Shown here: positions 1 through 8,507 of the stretch, one piece after another
How the letters are laid out: the number at the start of each line of letters is the position of its first letter
Numbering within the stretch: position 1 is the stretch's first letter
Assembly (NCBI GenBank): GCA_015056565.1
Contig: SVGB01000016.1
Location: 1-64,000, forward strand
Source of the DNA: Butyrivibrio sp.
GTDB lineage: Bacteria; Bacillota; Clostridia; Lachnospirales; Lachnospiraceae
Direction of reading: 5' to 3'
Length of the DNA: 64,000 nucleotides
The notes under the pieces: model-generated
The model's database searches: none
Told to the model about the DNA's origin: nothing
Seen by the model: the letters and a program-made list of their open reading frames with translations, nothing else
Translations under genes and position numbers: made by a program

Positions 1-70
1 ACAAGACATGGGGACGGTTCTTTTGTCTCATTGCGCGCAATGAGACAAAAGAACCGTCCCCATGTCTTGT
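1..70. repeat. Palindromic repeat, family A (inverted form)
   Basis: This is a perfect inverted repeat of about 70 bp. Each arm carries the ACATGGGGACGGTTC core followed by TTTTGTCTCA, and the arms meet at the self-complementary centre TTGCGCGCAA. The same core recurs near 9.5, 27.3, 38.9, 40.8 and 53.3 kb. No transposase is seen in the window. The resemblance to REP-type palindromes moved by Y1 transposases is inference. Confidence 0.9.
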
Positions 71-219
71 CCCAGTGCCTCTTAAGGTAAGTTTAAGGTT
101 TAAATGATAATCTTTCTCTGACAGCAAAATAAAACACATATTTTGCGAAAACAGACATTTATTGTTTGGCGGAAGTATTGTAAAATTTGTGGAAAGAAAG
201 AGAACATCGAGGAATGAAA

Positions 220-648
220 ATGAAGAATAGTTTAAGACAGATGCGTTTTGCGCTTCAGAGTTTTTTGATGAGGCTCATGTATGGGCGAAATGGTTTTGAT
301 AACATGGCAAGGGCCTGCTACGGCGTATCGCTCTTGCTACTGGTGGTAAATATCTTTGCAGGTAGTGTGATAATATACTTTATGTGGGTTGGCTTATTTG
401 CCTATTCAATGTTCAGGTCTTTTTCCAGAAATATTCCAAAGAGATATGCCGAGAATCAGAAATACCTTGTGATGACAAGAGGCATAAGAAGCAGGGGAGA
501 AGTTCTAAAGCTGAACATGCAAAGTGGCAACACAAGTAAGTACTACATTTGCAGCGACTGCGGACAAAAGATAAGAGTTCCTAAGGGAAAGGGCAAGATC
601 GAGATAAGATGTCCCAAATGCGGGAACAGATTTATAAAAAAGACTTGA
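220..648 (+). CDS. Small membrane protein with C-terminal zinc ribbon
   Basis: The product is 142 residues and its function is unknown. A hydrophobic stretch at about residues 32-58 would form one or two membrane passes. The tail carries CSDC and CPKC knuckles about 20 residues apart, a rubredoxin-like zinc ribbon (four Cys ligands). I place the start at the ATG at 220, because GAGGA at 209-213 lies at proper distance from it. An in-frame ATG at 214 is too close to that site, and the TTG at 187 has no ribosome binding site. The gene lies 44 bp upstream of a J-domain membrane protein, probably co-transcribed, so a shared role in protein quality control at the membrane is possible but unproven. 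Confidence 0.75.
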   Translation: MKNSLRQMRFALQSFLMRLMYGRNGFDNMARACYGVSLLLLVVNIFAGSVIIYFMWVGLFAYSMFRSFSRNIPKRYAENQKYLVMTRGIRSRGEVLKLNMQSGNTSKYYICSDCGQKIRVPKGKGKIEIRCPKCGNRFIKKT

Positions 649-692
649 AAAGATTTAGTTGATTATGGCCATGTGGCCATGGGAGAAGCGTT

Positions 693-1301
693 ATGGTACA
701 AGATCCCTACAAGGTTTTAGGAGTAAGTCCTTCAGCATCCGATGAAGAAATAAAAAAAGCATATAGAACACTTGCCAAAAAATATCATCCGGATCTTAAT
801 CCTGGGGATGAGGTGGCAGCTCAGAGAATGAACGAGATCAATGCTGCTTATGATATCCTGTCAAAACCTCACACTGCAAGACATGCATCAGGATATGGCC
901 CAGGATCCAGTTATGGCAGCGGCTACAGCGGAACATCTGGTTATGGAAGCGCCACAGGAACTGATGGGTACTACAGCGGTTCAGGTACAGCAACAGGTTC
1001 TGGCTACAGTAACGGCTATGGAAACAGCTACGGAAATGGCTATGGTGGATTTGGCAACTGGCAGAACACCGACGAGAATCCTTTTGAGAACTATGGAACC
1101 TTCTTTGGTTTTGGACCCTTTGGATTCTTTAGGTTTGGGAATTTTGACAGCAATAGAAATGGTACATATAGAAATAGCAGCTATAACGCAAATGGCTGGA
1201 ATACTCCATCCACTGGCAGCAGCATTCTTGGCAAGCTCTTTAAGTGGTTCATCATATACGAGATTGTTTCAATACTTTTGAGGTTCGTATTTTTCTTTTA
1301 A
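693..1301 (+). CDS. Membrane-anchored J-domain (DnaJ-like) protein
   Basis: The product is 202 residues. The N-terminal J domain spans about residues 4-60 and has the HPD tripeptide at 32-34, the motif that stimulates the DnaK ATPase. It is followed by about 90 residues of Gly/Ser/Tyr-rich low-complexity sequence with many YG and GYG steps, then a hydrophobic C-terminal segment (about 180-202) that could anchor it in the membrane. The zinc-binding CxxCxGxG repeats and the substrate-binding domains of true DnaJ are absent, so this is a type III J-protein that probably recruits DnaK to a local client. GGGAG precedes the ATG. A terminator follows. Confidence 0.85.
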   Translation: MVQDPYKVLGVSPSASDEEIKKAYRTLAKKYHPDLNPGDEVAAQRMNEINAAYDILSKPHTARHASGYGPGSSYGSGYSGTSGYGSATGTDGYYSGSGTATGSGYSNGYGNSYGNGYGGFGNWQNTDENPFENYGTFFGFGPFGFFRFGNFDSNRNGTYRNSSYNANGWNTPSTGSSILGKLFKWFIIYEIVSILLRFVFFF

Positions 1302-1317
1302 CCCCAACAACAATTTA

Positions 1318-1352
1318 AGCTGTCACACCAAACTCTGGTGTGGCAGCTTTTT
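1318..1352 (+). terminator. Intrinsic terminator after J-protein gene
   Basis: The arms AGCTGTCACACCA and TGGTGTGGCAGCT pair around a 5-nt loop, with one mismatch, and are followed by a T-run. The hairpin ends the zinc-ribbon/J-protein unit and lies just before the convergent GGDEF gene stop, so it may serve both directions. Confidence 0.85.
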
Positions 1353-1357
1353 GCGCT

Positions 1358-2494
1358 TTATTTTGCAAGTTCCTGTATGTGATTGATTTGCTTTTCTTCG
1401 TACATATTGTCGTCCATGTGCTTTAAGAAGTCGTCCATGGTTTCGCTGTCCTGGTGGAATATGCTGTAGCCCATGGAAAGTGACAGCTTGTATTGTCTTC
1501 CCTCTGTTTCATTGAACAGATTCACCTCGTCGTGGAGGCTCTTTAGGACGTTCTTCATCTCTTTTTCAGAAGTCTCAGGAACAAGAATGATAAATTCATC
1601 TCCTGCAAATCGTGTAGCAATGGCCTTGTCAGGCTTGGCGAAAATGATGACTCTTGCTACATCTATGAGTGCCTCATCTCCTGCGTGGTGTCCAAAGTTG
1701 TCGTTGATACTTTTAAAGTAGTCAACGTCGATCATGATACCGCCAACAGTTTTTTTCTCTTTGGAGATGACCTCAAGCTGATAGTCAAGGTAGGCTCTGT
1801 TGTAGAGACCAGTAAGCCTGTCGAGGTATGAAAACTCATTCTGAAGGGACATGTAGATTGCTGTAAGGCCGACAGATATAGAAACCCAGATAAGTGAGAT
1901 GCCATAAAATATTGACTGAAGGAGGCAACCCATAAGGATTGGTCCTACCATGAGGTAAAGTGGGAAAAATCTTACTTTTCCATATCGCTCTTCATATTTC
2001 TTGAGTATATAGTAGCTCAGAATAACATATCCAAAATCTACAACGTAATAGAGATAGCTAAGAGGAAGTCTGTGGTAGACATTGTCGGCATCTATGGTGT
2101 AAATGATTGGGAAGATATTGTTTAAAAGAGCTAAAATTCCCATTATTACTGCTGGTATAAAGGCGTAGGTGTAAATCTTTTTTATCCTGGTCATTGAGTG
2201 GTAAAGCTTAAGGTCTTCATATATGCACCAGGAAGCGATAAAGATCGGATTGGCCATGAAACAGAAAGTGTTTCCTGTCATGTTGATGATACGCATCAGG
2301 GTTCCGCTTTTACCATCACTAAAGAAAACCAGAAAATCTAATACGCACGCTACCATGGTAAGAATAGTAATAGCAGTAAATATCTTATATTCAAAATGAC
2401 CAGCATCTGCACGCCGTATCTTGCTGGATATCAGCATGGCTACGAGAAGCATAAAGCCGATATAGTCTGATGTTGCTACTGCCAGTAGGTTCAT
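1358..2494 (-). CDS. Membrane diguanylate cyclase (GGDEF domain)
   Basis: The product is 378 residues. The N-terminal half is hydrophobic with about six membrane segments. The C-terminal half (about 210-370) is a GGDEF domain with a DRLTGLYNRAY entry motif and an active-site variant RFAGDEF; AGDEF is common among active cyclases. The RxxD inhibitory site expected just before it is missing (PDKA in its place), so product inhibition is unlikely. The start at 2494 is preceded by AGGGAGA. A longer in-frame reading upstream would be antisense to the Ala/Pro-rich linker of the divergent TRAP protein and is rejected. The probable role is membrane-sensed synthesis of c-di-GMP; the input signal is unknown. 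Confidence 0.88.
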   Translation of the reverse strand: MNLLAVATSDYIGFMLLVAMLISSKIRRADAGHFEYKIFTAITILTMVACVLDFLVFFSDGKSGTLMRIINMTGNTFCFMANPIFIASWCIYEDLKLYHSMTRIKKIYTYAFIPAVIMGILALLNNIFPIIYTIDADNVYHRLPLSYLYYVVDFGYVILSYYILKKYEERYGKVRFFPLYLMVGPILMGCLLQSIFYGISLIWVSISVGLTAIYMSLQNEFSYLDRLTGLYNRAYLDYQLEVISKEKKTVGGIMIDVDYFKSINDNFGHHAGDEALIDVARVIIFAKPDKAIATRFAGDEFIILVPETSEKEMKNVLKSLHDEVNLFNETEGRQYKLSLSMGYSIFHQDSETMDDFLKHMDDNMYEEKQINHIQELAK

Positions 2495-2678
2495 AAAATT
2501 CTCCCTAAGGAAACAAAAAAATAGTCTTACTTTATTATACATTACTTTTTCTAACATTAAAAATATGCTATTCGATGATAATAATGTCCGATTTAATGAT
2601 TTGTTTATACAATTTATAATTTGTTTAGCTAAGGACAAAAAAGTCCGAACAATTTCTTTTACAATTAGGGAGGTAAAA
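2495..2678. promoter_or_regulatory. Divergent promoter region, GGDEF gene / TRAP operon
   Basis: This is an AT-rich gap between divergent starts. A TATAAT hexamer at 2615-2620 could serve the TRAP operon, although its -35 is poor. GTCCGA occurs twice (near 2586 and 2650). It could be a binding site for the response regulator encoded downstream, but this is only a guess. Confidence 0.3.
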
Positions 2679-3773
2679 ATGAAGAGAAGATTTTTATCAG
2701 TAGTTTTAACAGCTGCTATGGTTCTTTCCATGACAGCATGTGGTGTTTCAGCACCTGAAGCACCAGCAGAAGCTCCTGCAGCAGAGGCACCAGCAGCTGA
2801 AGCTCCAGCAGCAGAAGCACCCGCAGCAGAGGCAGCAGTAGAGCCTGCAGCAGATGCTATCACTCTTGTTATGGCAGAGGTTAACCCTCTTGACACTATC
2901 GTTGGTATGACAGACCAGAAGTTCAAGGAAGAAGTTGAGTCAAGATCTAACGGATCTATCATCATCGACCTTCAGGCAAGTGGTGTTCTTGGATCAGAGA
3001 ACGACGTACTTGATTCTATGCTCGGTGGCGGCGGCACAATCGATATGTCCCGTATCTCAGCTTTCGCTCTTACAAGCTACGGCGGACAGAAGTCAATGCT
3101 TCTTTCACTTCCATACATCTTCACAAGCCGTGAGCATTTCTGGAAGTTCGCTACATCAGACCTTGCTCAGGAATTCCTTCAGGAGCCTTCTGAGAACGGT
3201 TCAGGCGTAAGAGGTCTTTTCTATGGTGAGGAAGGTTTCCGTCATTTCTTCACAGTTAACGAAGTTAAGGACATCACATCATTCAAGGGCATGAAGCTTC
3301 GTGTTTCTAACGACCCTATCATGAATGGTCTTGTTGAAGGTCTTGGCGCATCACCTACAGTTGTAAGCTTTGGTGAGCTTTACTCAGCTCTTCAGACTGG
3401 TGTTGTTGATGGTGCTGAGCAGCCTATCGCTAACTACAAGTCAAACGCATTCCCAGAGGTTGCACCTTACATGATCCTTGACGGACATACACTTGGTGCT
3501 ATCCAGGTTATCATCACAGACGAAGCTTGGAACAAGCTTTCAGCAGACCAGCAGCAGATCCTTATGGACGCTGGTAAGGCAGCTTCTGAGTACAACAGAT
3601 CAATCTCAGAGAGCAAAGAGAAAGAGGTTCTTGACGAGCTTAAGGCTGATGGCGTACACATCATCGAAGTTGATGATATCACACCTTGGCAGGAAGCAGT
3701 TAAGCCTGTAATCGAAGAGAACATCAAGGGACTTGAGGACTACTACCAGAAGCTCGTTGATTTTGGTAAATAA
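2679..3773 (+). CDS. dctP: TRAP transporter solute-binding lipoprotein (DctP)
   Basis: The product is 364 residues. It begins with a lipoprotein signal peptide (lipobox-like MTAC at about residue 20) followed by a flexible linker made of repeated AEAPA units. The remainder is a DctP-family periplasmic binding protein, with the family's conserved basic region MKLRVSNDPIMNGL and the YSALQTGVVDGAEQP motif that holds the substrate carboxylate. It should capture an organic acid and hand it to the DctQM permease encoded immediately downstream. The start is set by GGGAGG at 2668-2673. The dctPQM order is complete. The ligand cannot be told from sequence alone. Confidence 0.93.
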   Translation: MKRRFLSVVLTAAMVLSMTACGVSAPEAPAEAPAAEAPAAEAPAAEAPAAEAAVEPAADAITLVMAEVNPLDTIVGMTDQKFKEEVESRSNGSIIIDLQASGVLGSENDVLDSMLGGGGTIDMSRISAFALTSYGGQKSMLLSLPYIFTSREHFWKFATSDLAQEFLQEPSENGSGVRGLFYGEEGFRHFFTVNEVKDITSFKGMKLRVSNDPIMNGLVEGLGASPTVVSFGELYSALQTGVVDGAEQPIANYKSNAFPEVAPYMILDGHTLGAIQVIITDEAWNKLSADQQQILMDAGKAASEYNRSISESKEKEVLDELKADGVHIIEVDDITPWQEAVKPVIEENIKGLEDYYQKLVDFGK

Positions 3774-3817
3774 TATTAACAAAACTAAACGCTAGTCTTG
3801 ATTTTACCGGAGGTATT

Positions 3818-4342
3818 ATGGATTCTTTCTTCAACGCGGTAGACAAGATCAAGCCAGCATATGATGTGACCTACAAAGTTGTTTTGTTTGTATGTAAGCT
3901 CCTGCTGGTGGCAGATATTCTGATCACCAGCATGAGCGTACTTGGAAGATACGTTTCTTTTGTACCAGACCCATCATGGAGTGAGGAGATTGTCCTCACT
4001 CTCATGTCTTATATGGCAGTTTTATCTGCTGCTCTGGCCATCAGACGCGGTGCTCACATTCGTATGACTGCTCTTGACAGATTTCTACCAGAAAAACTAT
4101 TAAAGATATTGGATCTGGTTTCAGATGCATTTGTACTTGTACTTGCTTTTGTAATGCTTATTGTTGGTTGGCAGTATGCCACAACACTTGGAGCTAAAGG
4201 TGTGTACGTATCACTTCCTAAGCTTTCAAGATTTTGGATGTATTTCCCAATCCCGGTTGCAGGTCTTGCTATGATCATTTTTGAACTTGAGGCAATCTAC
4301 AACCACATCAAGAGACTTTGCGGAAGGGAGGTAAATGCCTGA
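3818..4342 (+). CDS. dctQ: TRAP transporter small permease (DctQ)
   Basis: The product is 174 residues with four predicted membrane helices, the normal size for DctQ. The motif WSEEIVLTLMSYMAVLSAALAIRRGAHI is typical of the family. It forms the membrane complex with DctM. CCGGAGG precedes its ATG. The stop codon overlaps the dctM start (TGATG), indicating translational coupling. Confidence 0.93.
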   Translation: MDSFFNAVDKIKPAYDVTYKVVLFVCKLLLVADILITSMSVLGRYVSFVPDPSWSEEIVLTLMSYMAVLSAALAIRRGAHIRMTALDRFLPEKLLKILDLVSDAFVLVLAFVMLIVGWQYATTLGAKGVYVSLPKLSRFWMYFPIPVAGLAMIIFELEAIYNHIKRLCGREVNA

Positions 4343-5637
4343 TGACAGCCAATACAACTGCCATAGCAATCCTTCTGATAAGCTTTCTTGTAATGATCTT
4401 TTTAAGATTCCAGATCGCTTATGCGGTTGCTCTTTCATCAATCTTTTGTCTCCTTTATCAGGGACTTCCACTTACAACTGTTTGTCAGCAGATGGTAAAA
4501 GGTATCAGCTCTTTTTCACTGATGGCGGTTCCGTTCTTTATCACCATGGGCTGTATAATGGGTACAGGTGGTATTTCAGAAAAACTAATTGCCCTGGCCA
4601 ATGCCTGTGTAGGCTGGATGACCGGTGGTATGGCCATGGTTAATATCGTGGCATCATATTTCTTTGGTGGTATTTCAGGATCTGCAGCTGCTGATACTGC
4701 ATCACTTGGGAGTATCCTTATCCCTATGATGGTTGAGCAGGGGTATGACGATGATTTCTCAACAGCGGTTACAATAACATCATCCTGTGAGGGACTTCTT
4801 GTTCCTCCAAGTCACAACATGGTAATCTATGCCATGAGTGCCGGTGGTGTTTCAGTAGGAAGCCTTTTCCTTGCCGGATATATTCCTGGAGCGCTTCTTG
4901 CTCTTTCACTGATGATCGGATCATTTATCATATCAAAAAAGCGTCACTATCCTAAGGGTGATCCATTTAGCATTAAAGACTTTTTTAAACAGCTTGGAGT
5001 TTCATTCTGGGCCCTTGCTGCTATCATCATAGTTGTTGTAGGTGTTGTTGGTGGTGTGTTCACTGCAACTGAGTCTGCTGCTATCGCTGTTATCTACAGC
5101 CTTATTGTCAGCGTATTCATCTACAAAGGACTTGATCTTAAGGGAGTTTGGAAGACACTTGAGCAGTGCGTTGACACTCTTTCAATTGTTATGATCCTTA
5201 TCTCCACATCAAGTATCTTTGGATACTGCCTCACAACCCTTCACGTGCCTGACCTTGCAGCTAATGCTATAATTGGTCTTACACGTAACCCTATACTTAT
5301 TGCTCTTTTACTTAACCTGATACTTCTTGTACTTGGTTGTATAATGGATATGGCTCCAATCATCCTGATCGCAACACCTATCCTTCTTCCAATCGCTACA
5401 TCAATTGGAATCAACCCAATACAGTTTGGTGTAATGATCATCCTCAACTGTGGTATCGGTCTGTTGACACCTCCTGTAGGAGCAGTTCTCTTTATCGGAT
5501 CTGCTGTAGGTAAGGTTAAGATGGAAAAAGTAGTTAAGGCTACACTTCCTTTCTATCTTTGCATGATCGTAGTTCTTATGCTGCTTACATTTATACCTGA
5601 GATCAGTATGTTCCTGCCGGACCTGATCAACAAGTAA
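4342..5637 (+). CDS. dctM: TRAP transporter large permease (DctM)
   Basis: The product is 431 residues with about twelve membrane helices and the DctM signature FFGGISGSAAADTASLGSI. This is the ion-coupled channel subunit that imports the DctP-bound solute. The ATG at 4342 overlaps the dctQ stop and has GGGAGG 10 nt upstream; an upstream in-frame TTG would bury this signal. The next gene starts 21 bp after the stop. Confidence 0.94.
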   Translation: MTANTTAIAILLISFLVMIFLRFQIAYAVALSSIFCLLYQGLPLTTVCQQMVKGISSFSLMAVPFFITMGCIMGTGGISEKLIALANACVGWMTGGMAMVNIVASYFFGGISGSAAADTASLGSILIPMMVEQGYDDDFSTAVTITSSCEGLLVPPSHNMVIYAMSAGGVSVGSLFLAGYIPGALLALSLMIGSFIISKKRHYPKGDPFSIKDFFKQLGVSFWALAAIIIVVVGVVGGVFTATESAAIAVIYSLIVSVFIYKGLDLKGVWKTLEQCVDTLSIVMILISTSSIFGYCLTTLHVPDLAANAIIGLTRNPILIALLLNLILLVLGCIMDMAPIILIATPILLPIATSIGINPIQFGVMIILNCGIGLLTPPVGAVLFIGSAVGKVKMEKVVKATLPFYLCMIVVLMLLTFIPEISMFLPDLINK

Positions 5638-5658
5638 TTTTATCGAGGAACTCTTTTT

Positions 5659-6129
5659 ATGGAATACAAGTATATGTGCGATGTTAAGGCATCTGACCTT
5701 TGGAAGATGGCTATGGTACGCACCTATAAAGCTGCCATTGGGGTAGTGAATATTGTTTTCACAGTTGCCATGATCCTGTTGACATTCAGGTTCTGGAAGA
5801 CAGCTCCCGACATTTTGCGGATACTGATGATATTTGGGTGCCTTGTCTTTCCGGTGATCCAGCCCCTTGCCACCTATGGCATGTGCGTTAAACAACTGGA
5901 GAACATGCCAAGAGACATGGAACTTAAATTTGATGATGTGGGTGTTCACGTATCAACCGGCGGACAGACAGAGCTCATCAGATGGAACAAGGTGAGAAAT
6001 GCCATTAAAAGAGATAACATGATAGTTGTTATGTCAGATGACAGCCACGGATATATGCTTACCAACAGAGTTCTTGGAAATGAGAAGGAGGAGTTTTACA
6101 ACTTCCTTTGCAGTAAGATAAGAGGCTAG
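5659..6129 (+). CDS. YcxB-like membrane protein
   Basis: The product is 156 residues. There are two membrane helices at about residues 25-75, then a cytosolic C-terminal domain with the pattern L-F-DD-GV-V-S-GG-E-IRWNKV, as in YcxB-like proteins. The molecular function of that family is not known. It sits at the end of the TRAP operon, before a hairpin, so it probably shares that transcript. The assignment rests on pattern only. Confidence 0.6.
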   Translation: MEYKYMCDVKASDLWKMAMVRTYKAAIGVVNIVFTVAMILLTFRFWKTAPDILRILMIFGCLVFPVIQPLATYGMCVKQLENMPRDMELKFDDVGVHVSTGGQTELIRWNKVRNAIKRDNMIVVMSDDSHGYMLTNRVLGNEKEEFYNFLCSKIRG

Positions 6130-6148
6130 TTTTAAATAGTTTTTTTAT

Positions 6149-6198
6149 AGAGGCGGCGCTATAATTATTGATATAACTATAACGCAGCCTCTTTTTTT
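6149..6198 (+). terminator. Terminator-like hairpin just before kinase start
   Basis: AGAGGCGGCG pairs with CGCAGCCTCT (one mismatch) across an AT-rich loop and runs into seven T residues. The loop contains TATAAT at 6160-6165, which could be a -10 box for the kinase gene. The kinase ATG follows only 4 nt after the T-run, with no Shine-Dalgarno sequence. The structure could therefore be a terminator for the TRAP operon, an attenuator, or both. Confidence 0.6.
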
Positions 6199-6202
6199 AC
6201 TT

Positions 6203-7705
6203 ATGAAGAAGATACGTACTTTCTGGGAAACACTTACCATTAAAAACAAAATAAAGTACTTTACCGTCAGCGTGTTCATTGCAATTCTGGCTGCCATTAT
6301 GTTTGATGCCTGGATCGTCAAGCTCTTCATGATGGACTTTAATGACATCATGGTGGATAATGCCGGAAGCGGTATGATAGTAAACGCCATTGACAAAGAG
6401 ACGGAAGCCTTTGATGCCTACGTCCATGGTTCGGACCCCGAAGATACCGCGGAGTGGGACCGCGTGGTCCTTAGCACTCACGATGCAATCTATGGAGTTC
6501 CCCTTAGCTACAATCACCTGGGGCCGGAGAGATATGCCATCCTTCAGTCACTTCAGACAGCTTATGAGACCTACTGCAGCTACAGGAATCAGGTGATCAC
6601 GGACTATCAGTCAGAGAGCATTTATATTGACAAGCTCTATGATGTGTACAGCATGCAGAGCTATTTAGCCCTGTACGCCCAGCGCTTTGTTGATGCCACC
6701 ATGACTGAGGGCAATGCCAGTTACTTGGAACTTACGCCCCTTGTTTTGTCTGTGCCATTTCTTGTGGCGGCTTTTGGAATAGTTCTTTTCATCGTGATCA
6801 TCCAGATCTCCAAGATGATGAACAGATCCATAACAGAGCCGGTACTTAAGCTGGCGTCATCCTCAAGAAAGATCGCTGCCAACGACTTTTTTATAGAAGA
6901 TGTAGAAGTTCAGAACCAGGATGAGATCGGCGATCTGGTAACGGCTTTTAACAAGATGAAGTTTGCAACCGGAGAGTATATTAAGGCTCTGGAGGAAAAG
7001 AGAGAGGCACTGGATCAGCTTCATGCCCAGGAGCTTGAGACTCTGGAAATAGAAAAGCAGCTTGAGACCATGAATCTTGAGCTTTTAAAGAGCCAGATCA
7101 ATCCGCATTTTCTTTTCAACACTTTAAATGTCATTGCGGGAATGGCAAATCTCGAGGATGCTGCCACAACTGAGCAGATGATAGAGGCTTTAAGTTCCCT
7201 CTTTAGATACAACCTGAAAACCCAGGCAAAAGAGGCGCTTTTGTCCCAGGAACTTAAGGTTTCAAGGGACTACATGTATCTTCAGAAGATGAGGTTTGGC
7301 GGAAGGGTTGAGTTCGAGGTGGACTGCCAGGTGGATGAAAACTCAGTGATAGTGCCAACCTTCACTTTCCAGCCAATTCTTGAGAACGCAATTATTCACG
7401 GCATTTCCCCTAAGGTTGAAGGCGGAAGGGTGTTTATAAAAATCCGGCAGGAGGAAGATATGCTCCTTATAGATGTGGGAGATACCGGTGTCGGAATGGA
7501 TAAAGAGACCCTTGAGAGCATAAAGAAGCAGCTGGCTGGTGGCGAGGACATCGCTCTTGATGCTGATATCGTGGGCATTGGTCTTGGAAATATCAACAGA
7601 CGTATAAGGGCAATGTACCCTGGCAGCAGCTTTGAAATCGAAAGTGAATTGAACAAAGGAACCATAGTAAAGATAAAACTTCCTATCAAGGGAGTAGGAG
7701 ACTAA
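6203..7705 (+). CDS. Sensor histidine kinase, YesM/LytS type
   Basis: The product is 500 residues. TM1 is at about 20-42, an extracytoplasmic region runs to about 180, TM2 is at about 183-208, a HAMP domain spans about 210-262, a short coiled coil follows, then a His-kinase domain with the phospho-acceptor His302 in the motif QINPHFLFN, and a HATPase domain with N box LENAIIHG and G box DTGVGMD. It phosphorylates the response regulator encoded 1 bp downstream. No ribosome binding site is visible ahead of the ATG, which is unusual for this window. The following gene for a TRAP-type binding protein suggests the extracytoplasmic domain listens to a solute-loaded binding protein. Confidence 0.92.
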   Translation: MKKIRTFWETLTIKNKIKYFTVSVFIAILAAIMFDAWIVKLFMMDFNDIMVDNAGSGMIVNAIDKETEAFDAYVHGSDPEDTAEWDRVVLSTHDAIYGVPLSYNHLGPERYAILQSLQTAYETYCSYRNQVITDYQSESIYIDKLYDVYSMQSYLALYAQRFVDATMTEGNASYLELTPLVLSVPFLVAAFGIVLFIVIIQISKMMNRSITEPVLKLASSSRKIAANDFFIEDVEVQNQDEIGDLVTAFNKMKFATGEYIKALEEKREALDQLHAQELETLEIEKQLETMNLELLKSQINPHFLFNTLNVIAGMANLEDAATTEQMIEALSSLFRYNLKTQAKEALLSQELKVSRDYMYLQKMRFGGRVEFEVDCQVDENSVIVPTFTFQPILENAIIHGISPKVEGGRVFIKIRQEEDMLLIDVGDTGVGMDKETLESIKKQLAGGEDIALDADIVGIGLGNINRRIRAMYPGSSFEIESELNKGTIVKIKLPIKGVGD

Positions 7706-7706
7706 A

Positions 7707-8507
7707 ATGTACAGAATTCTTGTGGCGGACGACGAGCCCATCGAGAGACAGGTAATAAATAAGAAGATAATGGGATTCTTTCCGGACCAGGTTTTGGTGT
7801 TTATGGCGGAAAACGGCATTGAAGCAGTAAGCGCCTTTGAGGACAATGACTGCCAGATTGCAATCCTTGACATAGAGATGCCAGGCATGAACGGTCTTGA
7901 CGCCGCTGCGCAGATAAGGAAGAAACATCCGGACTGCAGCATTATCTTCCTCACGGCCTTTGATGAGTTTAATTATGCGAAAAGAGCTATCGAGGTAAGA
8001 GCCCTTGACTATCTGCTTAAACCAGGATCAGATGAGGACCTCATAAATGTCATTGAGGAAGCCATGAGGCTTGCTGACAGAGAGGAAGAGTCCTTTGAAG
8101 AGGTATCTTCTGAGGATCAGGCTTTGGCGGAAGATATTTCTTTTGCGGAAGCAGAAGATACGGCAGATGGCGAAGAGATTGCCTCCAACATCATTGTTGG
8201 TGAGGTTACAAGATATATTGAAAATAATTATAAGGAAGACATTGCTCTTCAGGACGTGGCTGGACTTTTCGGCTACTCGGATGTGTACTTCTGCAAGCTT
8301 TTTAAACAGAACTTTGGCAAGAACTTCATTACTTATCTTAATGAGTTCAGGATTGACAGGGCAAAAGAGCTGTTGGCGGATCCGCAGATCAATATCAAGG
8401 ACGTAAGTGTGGAGGCCGGATACAGGGATGCCAACTATTTCACAAGAGTGTTCAAGCGCATGGTGGGCAAGACCCCCAGTGAATATAGAAACGGAGTATT
8501 GGGATAA
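7707..8507 (+). CDS. Response regulator, YesN type (REC + AraC HTH)
   Basis: The product is 266 residues. The receiver domain occupies residues 1-120, with acidic pocket D8/D9, phospho-acceptor D55 and the conserved Lys in YLLKPG. An acidic linker follows (about 125-160), then an AraC-type double helix-turn-helix at about 168-266, including the PSEYRN ending. It is most likely activated by the upstream kinase to control the TRAP operon. The stop overlaps the next start by one base. Confidence 0.93.
   Translation: MYRILVADDEPIERQVINKKIMGFFPDQVLVFMAENGIEAVSAFEDNDCQIAILDIEMPGMNGLDAAAQIRKKHPDCSIIFLTAFDEFNYAKRAIEVRALDYLLKPGSDEDLINVIEEAMRLADREEESFEEVSSEDQALAEDISFAEAEDTADGEEIASNIIVGEVTRYIENNYKEDIALQDVAGLFGYSDVYFCKLFKQNFGKNFITYLNEFRIDRAKELLADPQINIKDVSVEAGYRDANYFTRVFKRMVGKTPSEYRNGVLG

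Noticed and set aside
841..1281. Second reading frame within the J-protein gene
   Set aside because: It is a by-product of low-complexity Gly/Ser/Tyr codons, has no ribosome binding site and its product resembles nothing.
2495..2965. Upstream extension of the GGDEF protein rich in Ala/Gly
   Set aside because: It is antisense to the Ala/Pro/Glu linker of the TRAP binding protein and lies before a good ribosome binding site at the shorter start.
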